DNA of 64,000 bases, taken from the NCBI GenBank assembly GCA_014650015.1, contig BMUD01000026.1:1-64000 (forward strand), written 5' to 3'. This DNA is from Streptomyces griseoloalbus (GTDB lineage: Bacteria; Actinomycetota; Actinomycetes; Streptomycetales; Streptomycetaceae). Under the pieces are notes generated by a model. It saw nothing but the letters and a program-made list of their open reading frames with translations, made no database searches and was not told where the DNA came from. Within the stretch, counting starts at the first letter, position 1. The number at the start of each line of letters is the position of its first letter. This document shows positions 46,801 to 55,531 of this stretch, one piece after another. The position numbers were made by a program, and so were the translations under genes.

Positions 46801-49386
46801 ATGGACCCGATCAACCCGGGACCCGAGGAGTACGGCCAGGGCGGTGGGGGCACCTCCCGGTCGAGTGAATTCGAGACCGGCAAAGGCCCCGCGCCGCGCC
46901 AGCGCCCACCCCGGGAATCCCTCACCGCGGACTTCGGACAGCACGTGCCCGCGCTCGCCCGCACGGTGCAGCTCGTCTCCGGCGACTTCCTGCTCACCGT
47001 CAATCCCGTCGACGGCAGCGAGATCGAGCCCTGCCCGCCGGCCGAACGGCCCGCCCGCCCGGCCAAGATGGGCGAGGCCGAGCGCGCCGAGGTGGCGCGG
47101 GCCGCCCGGCCGCCCGCCCCGCCCGGACCCACGCGGCCCAGGCTGCCGCTGCTGGCCCGTCAGGACGAGCGCGAGAAGCTGGTCCGGCTGCTCGCCCGCG
47201 GCCGCTCCGTACGCCTCACCGGCCCCGCGGGCTCCGGCCGCACCCGGCTCCTCGACGTCGTCGCCGAGGACTGCGCGGACCTCGCGCCCGACGGCGTCGT
47301 CCGCCTGAACGGCCACCGCCGCTCCGCCGACGACCTGCTCCACGACCTCTTCTACGCCGTCCACAACGCCCCGCTGCACCGCCCGGACCGGGACGAACTC
47401 GTCGACTGCGTCCGTGAGATCGGTGCCGTCGTCGTCGTCGACGACCTCGAGTTCGGCGGCGCCGCCCTCGACGAGCTGCTGGACGCCACCCCTGAGTGCG
47501 CCTTCGTGTTCGGCGTCACCCCGGACGTGCCCGAGCCGTCCGCCGACGCCGGCGTCGAGGAGGTCTCCCTCTCCCACCTCGACCGCGCGGCCGGCCTCGA
47601 CCTGCTCGAACACGCCGTCGGCCGCCCCCTCACCGAGGACGAGTCGAACTGGGCCGGCGACCTCTGGTTCGAGTCCGAGGGCCTGCCGCTGCGCTTCGTC
47701 CAGGCCGGTGCCCTGCTGCGGCAGCGCGACCGGCTGCGGGCCGGCGCGGACGCCGTCGACGAGTACGGCGTCTTCGAGGACGTATGGCCCGGCGGAACGC
47801 CCGGCGACACGCCCGCCGAAACGCCCCACGGCCCCGCCGACGCCGACGAGGTCCCGCTGCCCTCGCTCGGCGAGGCAGCCGCGCCCGCTCCGCTGCTGGC
47901 CTCCCGGCTCAGCGCCTCCGCCCGCGCCACCCTGCGGTTCGCCGTCGCCCTCGGCGGCGAGGTGCCCCACCAGGCGCACCTGCCCGCCCTGGTGGGCGAC
48001 ACCCACGCCGACGCCGCGCTCGGCGAGCTCGTCTCCTGCGGACTGGTCTCCCCGGCCGGCTCCCGCTACCGGCTCGCCGCCGGGGTGCCGGCCCAGCTGG
48101 AGGCCGCCGGATACGCCGACGAGGCCGAGGCACAGGCCCGGGCCGCCGCACAGCACTACGCCTGGTGGGCCGGGCACCCCTCGGTCACCCCGGAGCGGGT
48201 GTGCGCCGAGGCCGACGCGGTGCTCGCCGCGCTCGCCGTGCTGTCACCGCTCACCGAGGCCACCACCGAGGGCGAGGCCGGCACGGCCGTGCAGCTGGCC
48301 CGTGCCGCCGCACCGGCGTTCGCCGCGGGCCTGCACTGGAGCGCCTGGGAACGGGCGTTGAGGTCCGGAGCGGAAGCCGCCCGGCTCGCCGGGGACGTGG
48401 CGGAACAGGCCTACTTCCACCACGAGCTCGGCATCCACGCGTTGTGCTCCGGACAGCTCGACCGCTCGCGCGCGGAACTGGAGACGTCCATCGGGCTGCG
48501 CGGTGCCCTCGCCGACAAGCGCGGCACCGTCGCCGGCCGCCGCGCGCTGGCCCTGGTCGCCGACCGCTCCGGTGTTCCGCTGGCGCTCACCCCGACCGCC
48601 GGGGACGAGGTGCCGGAGGCGCGCTACGAGGAGTCGGCCTCGCCGCCCCGCGGGGTGCCGACCGCGTTCCCGGAGCTCCAGCCGCCCTCCGACACCGCCC
48701 TGGTCATCAACCGCGGCGTGCCGCCGTCGTCCCCGAGGCCGGCCAAGGCGGGCGGCGGTCTGAAGGGCCTGGCCCGGCGCAACCTGGTGGCGGCCGGCGC
48801 GGGCGCGCTGCTCGTCGCCGTGCTGGGCACCGTGGTCACCCTCGGCGCCACGTCCGAGAACGACGCGGGCACCCCGTCCGACAACGTCGGCGTCAACCCG
48901 TCCGCGAGCCAGGGCGTCGACGACGGCAGCCTCGGCGCCGACCCCGCGGCCGAGGAGGGCGACGGCGACACCGGCGAGGCCACCAGCCGGCCGACCGACC
49001 CGGGCCCGGACGGCACCCTGGGCACCGCCGACGACCCGACCCCGACGGCCACCGAGTCGGGGGAGCCGTCGGACGGACCGAGCGGGACGGCGAAGCCGGA
49101 CGATCCGACGCAGACGCAGACGCCGAAGCCGCCGACGTCCAAGCCGCCGACGAGTTCGAAGCCGCCGACGTCCAAGCCGCCCACCTCCGAGCCGCCGACG
49201 TCGGAGCCGCCGACGTCCGAGCCGCCGACCTCCGAGCCGCCTGTCACCTCCGAGCCTCCGCCGCCGTCCACCAGCGATACGGCGAGCGGGCCCACCTCGT
49301 CCGCCCCCGCCGGGACGAGCAGTTCGGCGAGTGCCCCGCAGAGCGTCGGCGTCGGCACGCCCAGCGGCTCGGAGACGGTGATCTGA
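46801..49386 (+). CDS. Large NTPase-like protein with C-terminal membrane anchor and Pro/Thr/Ser tail
   Basis: An 861-residue protein. A disordered N-terminal region is followed by a P-loop domain with GPAGSGRT at residues 141-148, where arginine R147 replaces the Walker A lysine, and a VVVVDDLEF Walker-B-like strand. A winged-helix/TPR-like helical region follows (about 380-620), as in STAND/AfsR-type proteins. One membrane segment (about 660-682) leads into a low-complexity extracytoplasmic tail with repeated PPTS/EPPTS units (about 775-815). It looks like a membrane-tethered signalling or scaffold ATPase. Orthologues are annotated only as ATP/GTP-binding protein to my knowledge. Confidence 0.8.
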   Translation: MDPINPGPEEYGQGGGGTSRSSEFETGKGPAPRQRPPRESLTADFGQHVPALARTVQLVSGDFLLTVNPVDGSEIEPCPPAERPARPAKMGEAERAEVARAARPPAPPGPTRPRLPLLARQDEREKLVRLLARGRSVRLTGPAGSGRTRLLDVVAEDCADLAPDGVVRLNGHRRSADDLLHDLFYAVHNAPLHRPDRDELVDCVREIGAVVVVDDLEFGGAALDELLDATPECAFVFGVTPDVPEPSADAGVEEVSLSHLDRAAGLDLLEHAVGRPLTEDESNWAGDLWFESEGLPLRFVQAGALLRQRDRLRAGADAVDEYGVFEDVWPGGTPGDTPAETPHGPADADEVPLPSLGEAAAPAPLLASRLSASARATLRFAVALGGEVPHQAHLPALVGDTHADAALGELVSCGLVSPAGSRYRLAAGVPAQLEAAGYADEAEAQARAAAQHYAWWAGHPSVTPERVCAEADAVLAALAVLSPLTEATTEGEAGTAVQLARAAAPAFAAGLHWSAWERALRSGAEAARLAGDVAEQAYFHHELGIHALCSGQLDRSRAELETSIGLRGALADKRGTVAGRRALALVADRSGVPLALTPTAGDEVPEARYEESASPPRGVPTAFPELQPPSDTALVINRGVPPSSPRPAKAGGGLKGLARRNLVAAGAGALLVAVLGTVVTLGATSENDAGTPSDNVGVNPSASQGVDDGSLGADPAAEEGDGDTGEATSRPTDPGPDGTLGTADDPTPTATESGEPSDGPSGTAKPDDPTQTQTPKPPTSKPPTSSKPPTSKPPTSEPPTSEPPTSEPPTSEPPVTSEPPPPSTSDTASGPTSSAPAGTSSSASAPQSVGVGTPSGSETVI

Positions 49387-49401
49387 CCGCTGGACACGCG
49401 T

Positions 49402-49433
49402 GAGGGCCGGGTTCCCGACGGAACCCGGCCCTC
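49402..49433. terminator. Bidirectional terminator
   Basis: GAGGGCCGGGTTCC (49402-49415) and GGAACCCGGCCCTC (49420-49433) form a perfect 14-bp stem with a 4-base loop between the convergent NTPase-like gene and nucS. Confidence 0.85.
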
Positions 49434-49454
49434 GGCTCCTGTGCCGCGCGCGGC

Positions 49455-50126
49455 TCAGAACAGGCGCAGCTTGTCGTCCTCGATGCCCCGCAGCGCGTTG
49501 TAGTCGAGCACCTGGCAGCCGATGCCCCGGTCGGTCGCGAGGACCCGGGCCTGCGGCTTGATCTCCTGGGCGGCGAAGACGCCGCGCACCGGGGCGAGAT
49601 GGGGATCGCGGTTCAGCAGCTCCAGATAGCGGGTGAGCTGTTCCACGCCGTCGATCTCGCCGCGCCGCTTGATCTCCACCGCGACGGTCCGCCCCTCGGC
49701 GTCCCGGCACAGGATGTCGACCGGGCCGATCGCCGTCATGTACTCGCGGCGGATGAGGGTGTAGCCCTCGCCGAGGGTCTCGATGCGGTCGGCGAGCAGC
49801 TCCTGGAGGTGTGCTTCCACGCCGTCCTTGATCAGGCCGGGGTCGACGCCCAGTTCGTGCGAGGAGTCGTGGAGGATCTCCTCCATCGTGATGATGAGCT
49901 TCTCGCCCGCCTTGTTGACGACGGTCCAGACGCCCTCTTCCTCGCCGGTGCCCTCCTTCAGGGTGCAGGGCGGCGACATCCAGTTCAGGGGCTTGTAGGC
50001 CCGGTCGTCGGCGTGGATCGAGACGCTGCCGTCCGCCTTGATCAGGATCAGACGGGGTGCCGACGGCAGGTGCGCGGTGAGCCGCCCGGCGTAGTCCACG
50101 GAGCAGCGGGCAATGACGAGACGCAT
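49455..50126 (-). CDS. nucS: Mismatch-specific endonuclease NucS/EndoMS
   Basis: A 223-residue nuclease that carries mismatch repair in actinobacteria, which lack MutS and MutL. An N-terminal DNA-binding and dimerisation domain is followed by a RecB-like nuclease with the D-ExK motif in [23 protein letters not shown]. The last residues, DDKLRLF, resemble the beta-clamp-binding tail. It acts on double-stranded DNA with mismatched bases. It is convergent with the NTPase-like gene and divergent from the SCO5389-family gene (289 bp between, no gene seen there). Confidence 0.95.
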   Translation of the reverse strand: MRLVIARCSVDYAGRLTAHLPSAPRLILIKADGSVSIHADDRAYKPLNWMSPPCTLKEGTGEEEGVWTVVNKAGEKLIITMEEILHDSSHELGVDPGLIKDGVEAHLQELLADRIETLGEGYTLIRREYMTAIGPVDILCRDAEGRTVAVEIKRRGEIDGVEQLTRYLELLNRDPHLAPVRGVFAAQEIKPQARVLATDRGIGCQVLDYNALRGIEDDKLRLF

Positions 50127-50415
50127 GGTCGGCAACGCTACTCGACCGGACGGGGTCGAGGCGATTCGCCCTCCCAGCCACCCCTCGGGCCCCGTGGGGC
50201 GCGTCCTGAATCTCCTGGAAAACGCGTGTTCGGCGGTGGCCGATTACCGGCCCACAGGAAGTTCCGCATCCGAGCATTCTGCTGGTGCCGTTACGGTCCG
50301 TTGCTTACGGTATTGAACGGGAGGTCGCGAACTGTGTACGCAGCGTGTCCGATATCGCGCACCTTCCCTATCTGTCAGGCAACCCCTGTTCGTTGGGGGT
50401 GCGAGAGGAGAACCC

Positions 50416-50808
50416 ATGTCGCTCGACGTCTCACCGGCCCTACTCGAACAGGCCGAGCGAGGCGAGGTCGACGAAGCTGAATTCGTCGACTGCGTCCGGA
50501 CCTCCCTGCCCTTCGCGTGGGAGATGATCAGCTCCCTGGTGGCCCAGCTGAAGGTGGACGGCGGAGCGTTCGCCGACAACCAGACGCCCCCGCCGGACGA
50601 GCAGGCACGCGGTCAGCTGCTGCGTGCGCTCGCGAGCGACGCGATACGCGGCGCGCTGCAACGGCACTTCGGCGTGCGGCTGGCCTTCCAGAACTGCCAC
50701 CGGGTGGCCGTTTTCCCGCTTGACTCCTCGGTCGACGAGAAGCTGGCCCGCTTCACCTCGGTACGCAGTCAAGTGCTGAACCAGTCGGCGGAACTGCGCG
50801 ACTGCTGA
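50416..50808 (+). CDS. SCO5389-family protein
   Basis: A 130-residue soluble, mostly helical protein (SLDVSPALLEQAERGEVDEAEFVDCV start) that I recognise as the actinobacterial SCO5389 family of unknown function. It regularly sits beside nucS in Streptomyces as I recall, so a link to that gene is possible but unproven. GAGAGGAG precedes the ATG. An inverted repeat CTTGCCGC/GCGGCAAG (50825-50832, 50864-50871) follows and may end transcription. Confidence 0.8.
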   Translation: MSLDVSPALLEQAERGEVDEAEFVDCVRTSLPFAWEMISSLVAQLKVDGGAFADNQTPPPDEQARGQLLRALASDAIRGALQRHFGVRLAFQNCHRVAVFPLDSSVDEKLARFTSVRSQVLNQSAELRDC

Positions 50809-50888
50809 CGCGCTCCATCGTTCGCTTGCCGCTCCGTACGCGGGAGGTGCAGTTTGTACCGGGGCGGCAAGCCTTCGCGGAGCCCCGC

Positions 50889-51917
50889 TCAGGCGAGTTG
50901 GGGGAGCACCTCGGTGCCGAGCCGCCGTACGTTCTCCTCGGTCGCCGCCAGGTCGCCGGAACCCTCGACGAGCAGGGCGAAGCGGGAGATGCCCGTCCGC
51001 TCGCTGGTCGCGGCGAGCCGGTCGGCGCACAGCCGCGGGGTGCCCACCGGGTGCAGCCCGCAGAGCAGTTCGGTGTACGCCAGCGGATCGCGCATCCGCC
51101 GCCGCCGCCCGTCCACCGTGACATGGGCCTCCAGCCCCTGCTTCAGCCAGCCCGGCATCGCCTTCAGCAGCGCCTCCGCCGCGTCCGCGCGCCGGTCCGC
51201 GATCTGGCAGACGCCGGCCGAGACATGGGCCGCGCGGTGGATCTCCCGGGCCGGCCGCCCGCACGCGCGCGCGTGCCGCCGCCACAGGGTGACCATCTCG
51301 GCCTTCTCCTCGTCCCCGATGTGCATCCCGAGCAGCATCGGCAGTCCGCGCTCGGCGGCCAGCCGCACGCTCCCCGGGGAGGTGCAGGCGACCACGACCT
51401 CGGGACCCTCGGTCTCGGTCAGGGACTCCGACGGGCGGGGGACGACGGGCACCTCGCGGAAGCGGAAACGCTCGCCGTCGGCCGCGACGGACGGTTCACG
51501 CAGCCAGCGCACCAGCAGATCGAGTGATTCCGGGAACCCCGTCTCGTACGCCTGGAGTCCGGCCCCGAACACCTCCAGGTCGACCCACGGGCCGCCGCGC
51601 CCGAGGCCCAGGGAGAACCGTCCGCCGCTCGTGATGTGCAGCAGTGCGGCCTGCTCGCCGAGGGCCACCGGGTGGGTGGTGGACAGCACGCTGACCGCCG
51701 TGCCGACCCTCAGGCGGCGGGTGCGGCCGAGCAGTAACGCGGCCAGGGTGATGGCGGACGGGCAGCTGCCGTACGGCACGAAGTGGTGCTCGGCCAGCCA
51801 GACCGTGTCGAGCCCCGACTCCTCGGCCACCTCGGCCGAGCGGACCGCGCGGTGCAGCGCCTCACCCTCGCCCTGCCCGGGGAACCGGGCGGCCAACACG
51901 AAACTTCCAACGCGCAT
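50889..51917 (-). CDS. LLM-class flavin-dependent oxidoreductase
   Basis: A 342-residue luciferase-like TIM-barrel protein using FMN or F420. SGLDTVWLAEHHF, RLRVGTAVSVLSTTHPVALGE and SGGRFSLGLGRGGP are typical. The substrate cannot be read from the sequence. It stands alone, converging on the SCO5389-family gene and divergent from the small zinc-finger-like gene. The ATG at 51917 follows AGGAAAGCG. Confidence 0.88.
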   Translation of the reverse strand: MRVGSFVLAARFPGQGEGEALHRAVRSAEVAEESGLDTVWLAEHHFVPYGSCPSAITLAALLLGRTRRLRVGTAVSVLSTTHPVALGEQAALLHITSGGRFSLGLGRGGPWVDLEVFGAGLQAYETGFPESLDLLVRWLREPSVAADGERFRFREVPVVPRPSESLTETEGPEVVVACTSPGSVRLAAERGLPMLLGMHIGDEEKAEMVTLWRRHARACGRPAREIHRAAHVSAGVCQIADRRADAAEALLKAMPGWLKQGLEAHVTVDGRRRRMRDPLAYTELLCGLHPVGTPRLCADRLAATSERTGISRFALLVEGSGDLAATEENVRRLGTEVLPQLA

Positions 51918-52160
51918 CGCTTTCCTGCTTCCTTGGCTCCGACGCGGAGCTCCCCCGCAGGGCATAACCGCCCGACACGTGCCGAGGACACGGCTGGGCG
52001 GGGGACTTTGCGGATTGTCTGCAGAATGCGCCGCTCGGGAAGGGTGCCGCGTCACCACGAAGGCGACTTGTGGCGATTGGTGCCGTACACGTACCCCTGC
52101 TCGTGCCGCGTAGGCTGGATGCGGCCCCTGCATCCTGCTACCGCCCCCGAGAGGTGTCCT

Positions 52161-52493
52161 GTGTCCCCGCGTCGTAACCGACCCAAGGGAGCCGGTTCGT
52201 CCGGCCGGAGCGCCGAGGACGACCGGTCCGGCCGCTACGGCGGCTGGCAGTCCACGGAGAGCTGGCAGGGCGAGGAGTGGAGCGTACGCCACGTGGCGGG
52301 GGCCAGCGCGCAGGGCAAGGCCTACCGGTGCCCCGGTTGCGACCAGTTGATCCCGGACGGGGTCCCGCACGTGGTGGCCTGGCCGGAGCACTCGGGCGTC
52401 GACGAGCGCCGGCACTGGCACAAGGCGTGCTGGAACGCCAAGGACCGCCGCACCACGCGGGTGCGGCGGTCCCGTGACGCGCCGAGGTACTGA
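52161..52493 (+). CDS. Small zinc-finger-like (treble-clef/HNH-like) protein
   Basis: A 110-residue basic protein with a disordered N-terminal third. YRCPGCDQLI supplies CxxC, and ERRHWHKACW supplies His and Cys about 35 residues later, a treble-clef arrangement reminiscent of HNH-type zinc sites. No catalytic assignment is possible. The GTG is preceded by GAGAGG. It is convergent with the ABC permease downstream after only 13 bp. Confidence 0.75.
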   Translation: MSPRRNRPKGAGSSGRSAEDDRSGRYGGWQSTESWQGEEWSVRHVAGASAQGKAYRCPGCDQLIPDGVPHVVAWPEHSGVDERRHWHKACWNAKDRRTTRVRRSRDAPRY

Positions 52494-52506
52494 ACCGCGC
52501 CAGGGC

Positions 52507-53400
52507 CTAGACGTCCCGCTTCTCCAGCAGGGCGAAGGCGCCGCCGAGCGCGGCGGCCGTGGCGACCAGCATGATCCACAGCGGGTCCCAGCCGGACGGG
52601 CCGGACTCGCTCAGGGAGTTGGCGTAGAAGATGCTCATCTGGTTCGGGATGGAGTACTCGAACAGCGCCTGCTGAACGTCCTGGAGCGAGGACGAGAACA
52701 TGAACAGCGCGATCACCAGCGGGGCGAGCACGGCACCGATCATGATGGTGATGGCGCCCGCCGAGTGCCGGATGATCGACCCGACCGCCAGCGACAGCGT
52801 GCCGAGCAGCGCCAGGTACAGCGAGATGCCGACCGTGCCCTTGAGCCACTCCTCGCCCGAGGGCTCCTTCGCGTTGTGCCCCTCCAGCAGCGCCACGTGC
52901 AGGAAGCCGATGAGCGTGGCGCACACCAGCGTCACCACGAAGGCGAGCAGGAAGAACACCACGGCCTTCGCCGCGAGCACCCGTCCGCGCGAGGGACAGG
53001 CGACCATCGTGGTGCGGATCATGCCGGTGCCGTACTCCGAGGCCGTGGTCAGCACGCCCAGCGTGATGACGCACATGCCGCCCAGCAGCAGTCCGAAGAA
53101 GCCGAGGGACAGCGGGCTCTCGCCACCCGCGTCGGGGTCGGAACCGGAGACCACCAGACCGGTCAGCAGACCGATGCCGACGACGAGCAGTACGAACACG
53201 CCCAGCGTCCACATCGTGGAGCGCACGGACTTGATCTTCGTCCATTCGGAGGCGATCGCGTGCCCGAGGTGCGTACGCACCACGGGGATCGGCGAGTGGT
53301 AGCCGGAATGCGTCGAGCCGGGGGCGGGATACGCGGCGCCGGGCGCGGCCTGCCAGTCGGGTGCGGCGGTCTGCGGCATCGGGGGCGGGGGCGTGCTCAT
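52507..53400 (-). CDS. ABC-2 permease, module A
   Basis: A 297-residue membrane protein. A Pro/Ala-rich disordered N-terminal tail (about 1-40) is followed by ASEWTKIKSVRSTMWTLG, the usual start of actinobacterial ABC-2 permeases of this type, and six membrane segments. ASEYGTGMIRTTMVACPSR is the coupling loop. It overlaps the ATPase gene by 4 bp. The substrate is unknown. Its neighbour module at 54756 has the same plan, so the two arose by duplication. Confidence 0.9.
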   Translation of the reverse strand: MSTPPPPMPQTAAPDWQAAPGAAYPAPGSTHSGYHSPIPVVRTHLGHAIASEWTKIKSVRSTMWTLGVFVLLVVGIGLLTGLVVSGSDPDAGGESPLSLGFFGLLLGGMCVITLGVLTTASEYGTGMIRTTMVACPSRGRVLAAKAVVFFLLAFVVTLVCATLIGFLHVALLEGHNAKEPSGEEWLKGTVGISLYLALLGTLSLAVGSIIRHSAGAITIMIGAVLAPLVIALFMFSSSLQDVQQALFEYSIPNQMSIFYANSLSESGPSGWDPLWIMLVATAAALGGAFALLEKRDV

Positions 53401-54635
53401 CGGGCGTCCTCGGGCTTGGTCAGGTCGGCGGCGGGGGGAGCGGCCGGAGCTGCGGCCGGAGCCGGGCCCTGGGGCGCCGGCGGGGCGGGCTGGGCGTACG
53501 GGTTGGGCGCCGGGGCGCCCGGGGCCGCGCCAGGGGCGCCCTGAGCGCCGTAGGGCCCCGCGGGCGGCTGCACCGGCGCGCCCTGCGGCACCGCGAAGGG
53601 CTGCCCGCCCGGCGGGGCCGGCGGCGGGGCGTACCAGCCGGGCTGCCCCTGGCCCGGAACCGGCAGCGGCGGCTGCGTACCGGGCGGCAGCGGCTGCTGG
53701 AGCCCTTCCTTCTGATCGATGGTCGAGCGGTAGTCGACGGCGCCCTGCGTCATCCGCATGTACGCCTCCTCCAGCGAGGCCTGGTGCGGCGACAGCTCCC
53801 ACAGCCGTACGTCGCTGTCGTGGGCGATGTCACTGATGCGCGGCAGCGGCAGTCCCGTCACCCGCAGCGCGCCGTCCTGCTCGGGCAGCACGTGGCCGCC
53901 CGCCTCGGTGATCGCCGCGGACAGCTTCTCGCGCTGCTGCGGCTCGGTGTCGGGCGTGCGCACCCGCGCGAAGTCGGCGGAGTTGGCGGAGATGAAGGCC
54001 GTGACGCTCATGTCGGCGAGCAGCTGTCCGCGCCCGATGACGATGAGGTGGTCGGCGGTCACCGCCATCTCGCTCATCAGATGCGAGGAGACGAAGACCG
54101 TACGGCCCTGGGCGGCGAGCGACTTCATCAGATTGCGGACCCAGAGGATGCCCTCGGGGTCGAGGCCGTTGACGGGCTCGTCGAACAGCAGCACCTGGGG
54201 GTCGCCGAGCAGCGCGGCGGCGATGCCCAGCCGCTGGCCCATGCCCAGCGAGAAGCCCTTGGACCGCCTGCGGGCCACGTCGTGCAGACCCACCACCCCC
54301 AGCACCTCGTCCACCCGCCGGGCCGGGATGCCCGACAGCTGGGCCAGGGACAACAGGTGGTTGCGGGCGGACCGGCCGCCGTGTACCGCCTTGGCGTCCA
54401 GCAGCGCGCCGACCTGACGGGGGGCGTTGGGCAGCCTGCGGTACGGATAGCCGCCGATCGTGACCTGCCCCGCGGTGGGGTTGTCCAGACCGAGGATCAT
54501 GCGCATCGTCGTCGACTTGCCCGAGCCGTTCGGACCCAGGAACCCGGTGACGGCACCGGGCCGTACCTGGAAGGAAAGGTTGTACACAGCGGTCTTGTCG
54601 CCGTACCGCTTGGTCAGGCCGACTGCCTCGATCAT
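53397..54635 (-). CDS. ABC ATPase with long Pro/Ala/Gly-rich tail, module A
   Basis: A 412-residue ATPase. The first ~300 residues are a complete ABC domain with Walker A GPNGSGKST, signature SLGMGQRLG, Walker B VLLFDEPVNGLDP and H-loop SSHLMSEMA, plus a C-terminal regulatory part. Residues about 310-412 are low-complexity Pro/Ala/Gly/Gln, which ordinary ABC ATPases lack. The partner permease carries a similar tail at its N-terminus. It is the first gene of the module; GCGGAGC precedes the ATG. Confidence 0.92.
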   Translation of the reverse strand: MIEAVGLTKRYGDKTAVYNLSFQVRPGAVTGFLGPNGSGKSTTMRMILGLDNPTAGQVTIGGYPYRRLPNAPRQVGALLDAKAVHGGRSARNHLLSLAQLSGIPARRVDEVLGVVGLHDVARRRSKGFSLGMGQRLGIAAALLGDPQVLLFDEPVNGLDPEGILWVRNLMKSLAAQGRTVFVSSHLMSEMAVTADHLIVIGRGQLLADMSVTAFISANSADFARVRTPDTEPQQREKLSAAITEAGGHVLPEQDGALRVTGLPLPRISDIAHDSDVRLWELSPHQASLEEAYMRMTQGAVDYRSTIDQKEGLQQPLPPGTQPPLPVPGQGQPGWYAPPPAPPGGQPFAVPQGAPVQPPAGPYGAQGAPGAAPGAPAPNPYAQPAPPAPQGPAPAAAPAAPPAADLTKPEDAR

Positions 54636-54755
54636 GCTCCGCACCCATCGAAAGGTTCAGGACAGCGGGGCACACGCCCCCGTAAGGGTTAGGAGGATAT
54701 CGAGGCGCTGACGGTTCCGCTCAAACCGAGGTAAAAACCGGTCCCGGGCGGTCAC

Positions 54756-55529
54756 TCACTGGGCGTCCCGCCGCTGCAGCAGCACGTAGCCGCCGATGAG
54801 CGCCGCGACCACCCAGAGCGCCATGATGCCGAGGCCGCCCCAGGGCCCGTACGGCGTCTCGTCCTCCAGGGGCGGGACCACCTGCATGATCTTGCTGCCC
54901 GCCTGGTCGGGCAGGAACCGGCCGACCTTCTTGGTGGCGTCGACGTTGCCGAGGATGTTGGAGATCAGGAAGAAGAACGGCATCAGGATGCCCAGCGACA
55001 GCATCGGGGAACGCAGCATCGCGGCCACGCCCATCGAGAACAGCGCGATCAGGGTCATGTAGAGGCCGCCGCCGATGACCGCCCGCAGCACCCCGGCGTC
55101 CCCGATCGACGCCTTGTGCTCGCCGAGCATCGCCTGGCCCAGGAAGAAGGCGGCGAAACCGGTCGCCATGGAGACGACGAGGGCGAGCGCGGTGGCCACC
55201 GTCAGCTTCCCGGACAGGAAGGTGCCGCGCCGTGGCACGGCCGCCAGTGAGGCGCGGATCATGCCGGTGCTGTACTCGTTCGACACCACCAGCACCCCGA
55301 ACACGATCATCGCGAGCTGACCGAGGCTCATCCCGGCGAAGCTGATGAACGTCGGGTCGAAGGCGAGCCGGTCCCGCGCGCTCATCGTCTCGAACTCGTT
55401 CTTCGACAGCGCCGAGATGAGCATGCCGAGCGCGATGGTGACGACGACCGCCAGGGAGAGCGTCCAGACGGTGGACGCCACCGACCGGATCTTGGTCCAT
55501 TCGGACCGGACGACCTGCGCTGCCGCCAT
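54756..55529 (-). CDS. ABC-2 permease, module B
   Basis: A 257-residue membrane protein with VRSEWTKIRSVASTVWTL at the start and SNEYSTGMIRASLAAVPRR as coupling loop, closely like the module A permease but without its Pro-rich tail. It follows its ATPase gene after 2 bp. The exported substrate is unknown. Confidence 0.9.
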   Translation of the reverse strand: MAAAQVVRSEWTKIRSVASTVWTLSLAVVVTIALGMLISALSKNEFETMSARDRLAFDPTFISFAGMSLGQLAMIVFGVLVVSNEYSTGMIRASLAAVPRRGTFLSGKLTVATALALVVSMATGFAAFFLGQAMLGEHKASIGDAGVLRAVIGGGLYMTLIALFSMGVAAMLRSPMLSLGILMPFFFLISNILGNVDATKKVGRFLPDQAGSKIMQVVPPLEDETPYGPWGGLGIMALWVVAALIGGYVLLQRRDAQ

Positions 55530-55531
55530 GC

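Noticed and set aside
49130-49250. Short regularly spaced DNA repeats that could suggest a CRISPR-like array
   Set aside because: They are in frame and encode PPTS/EPPTS repeats of the NTPase-like protein; there are no unique spacers.
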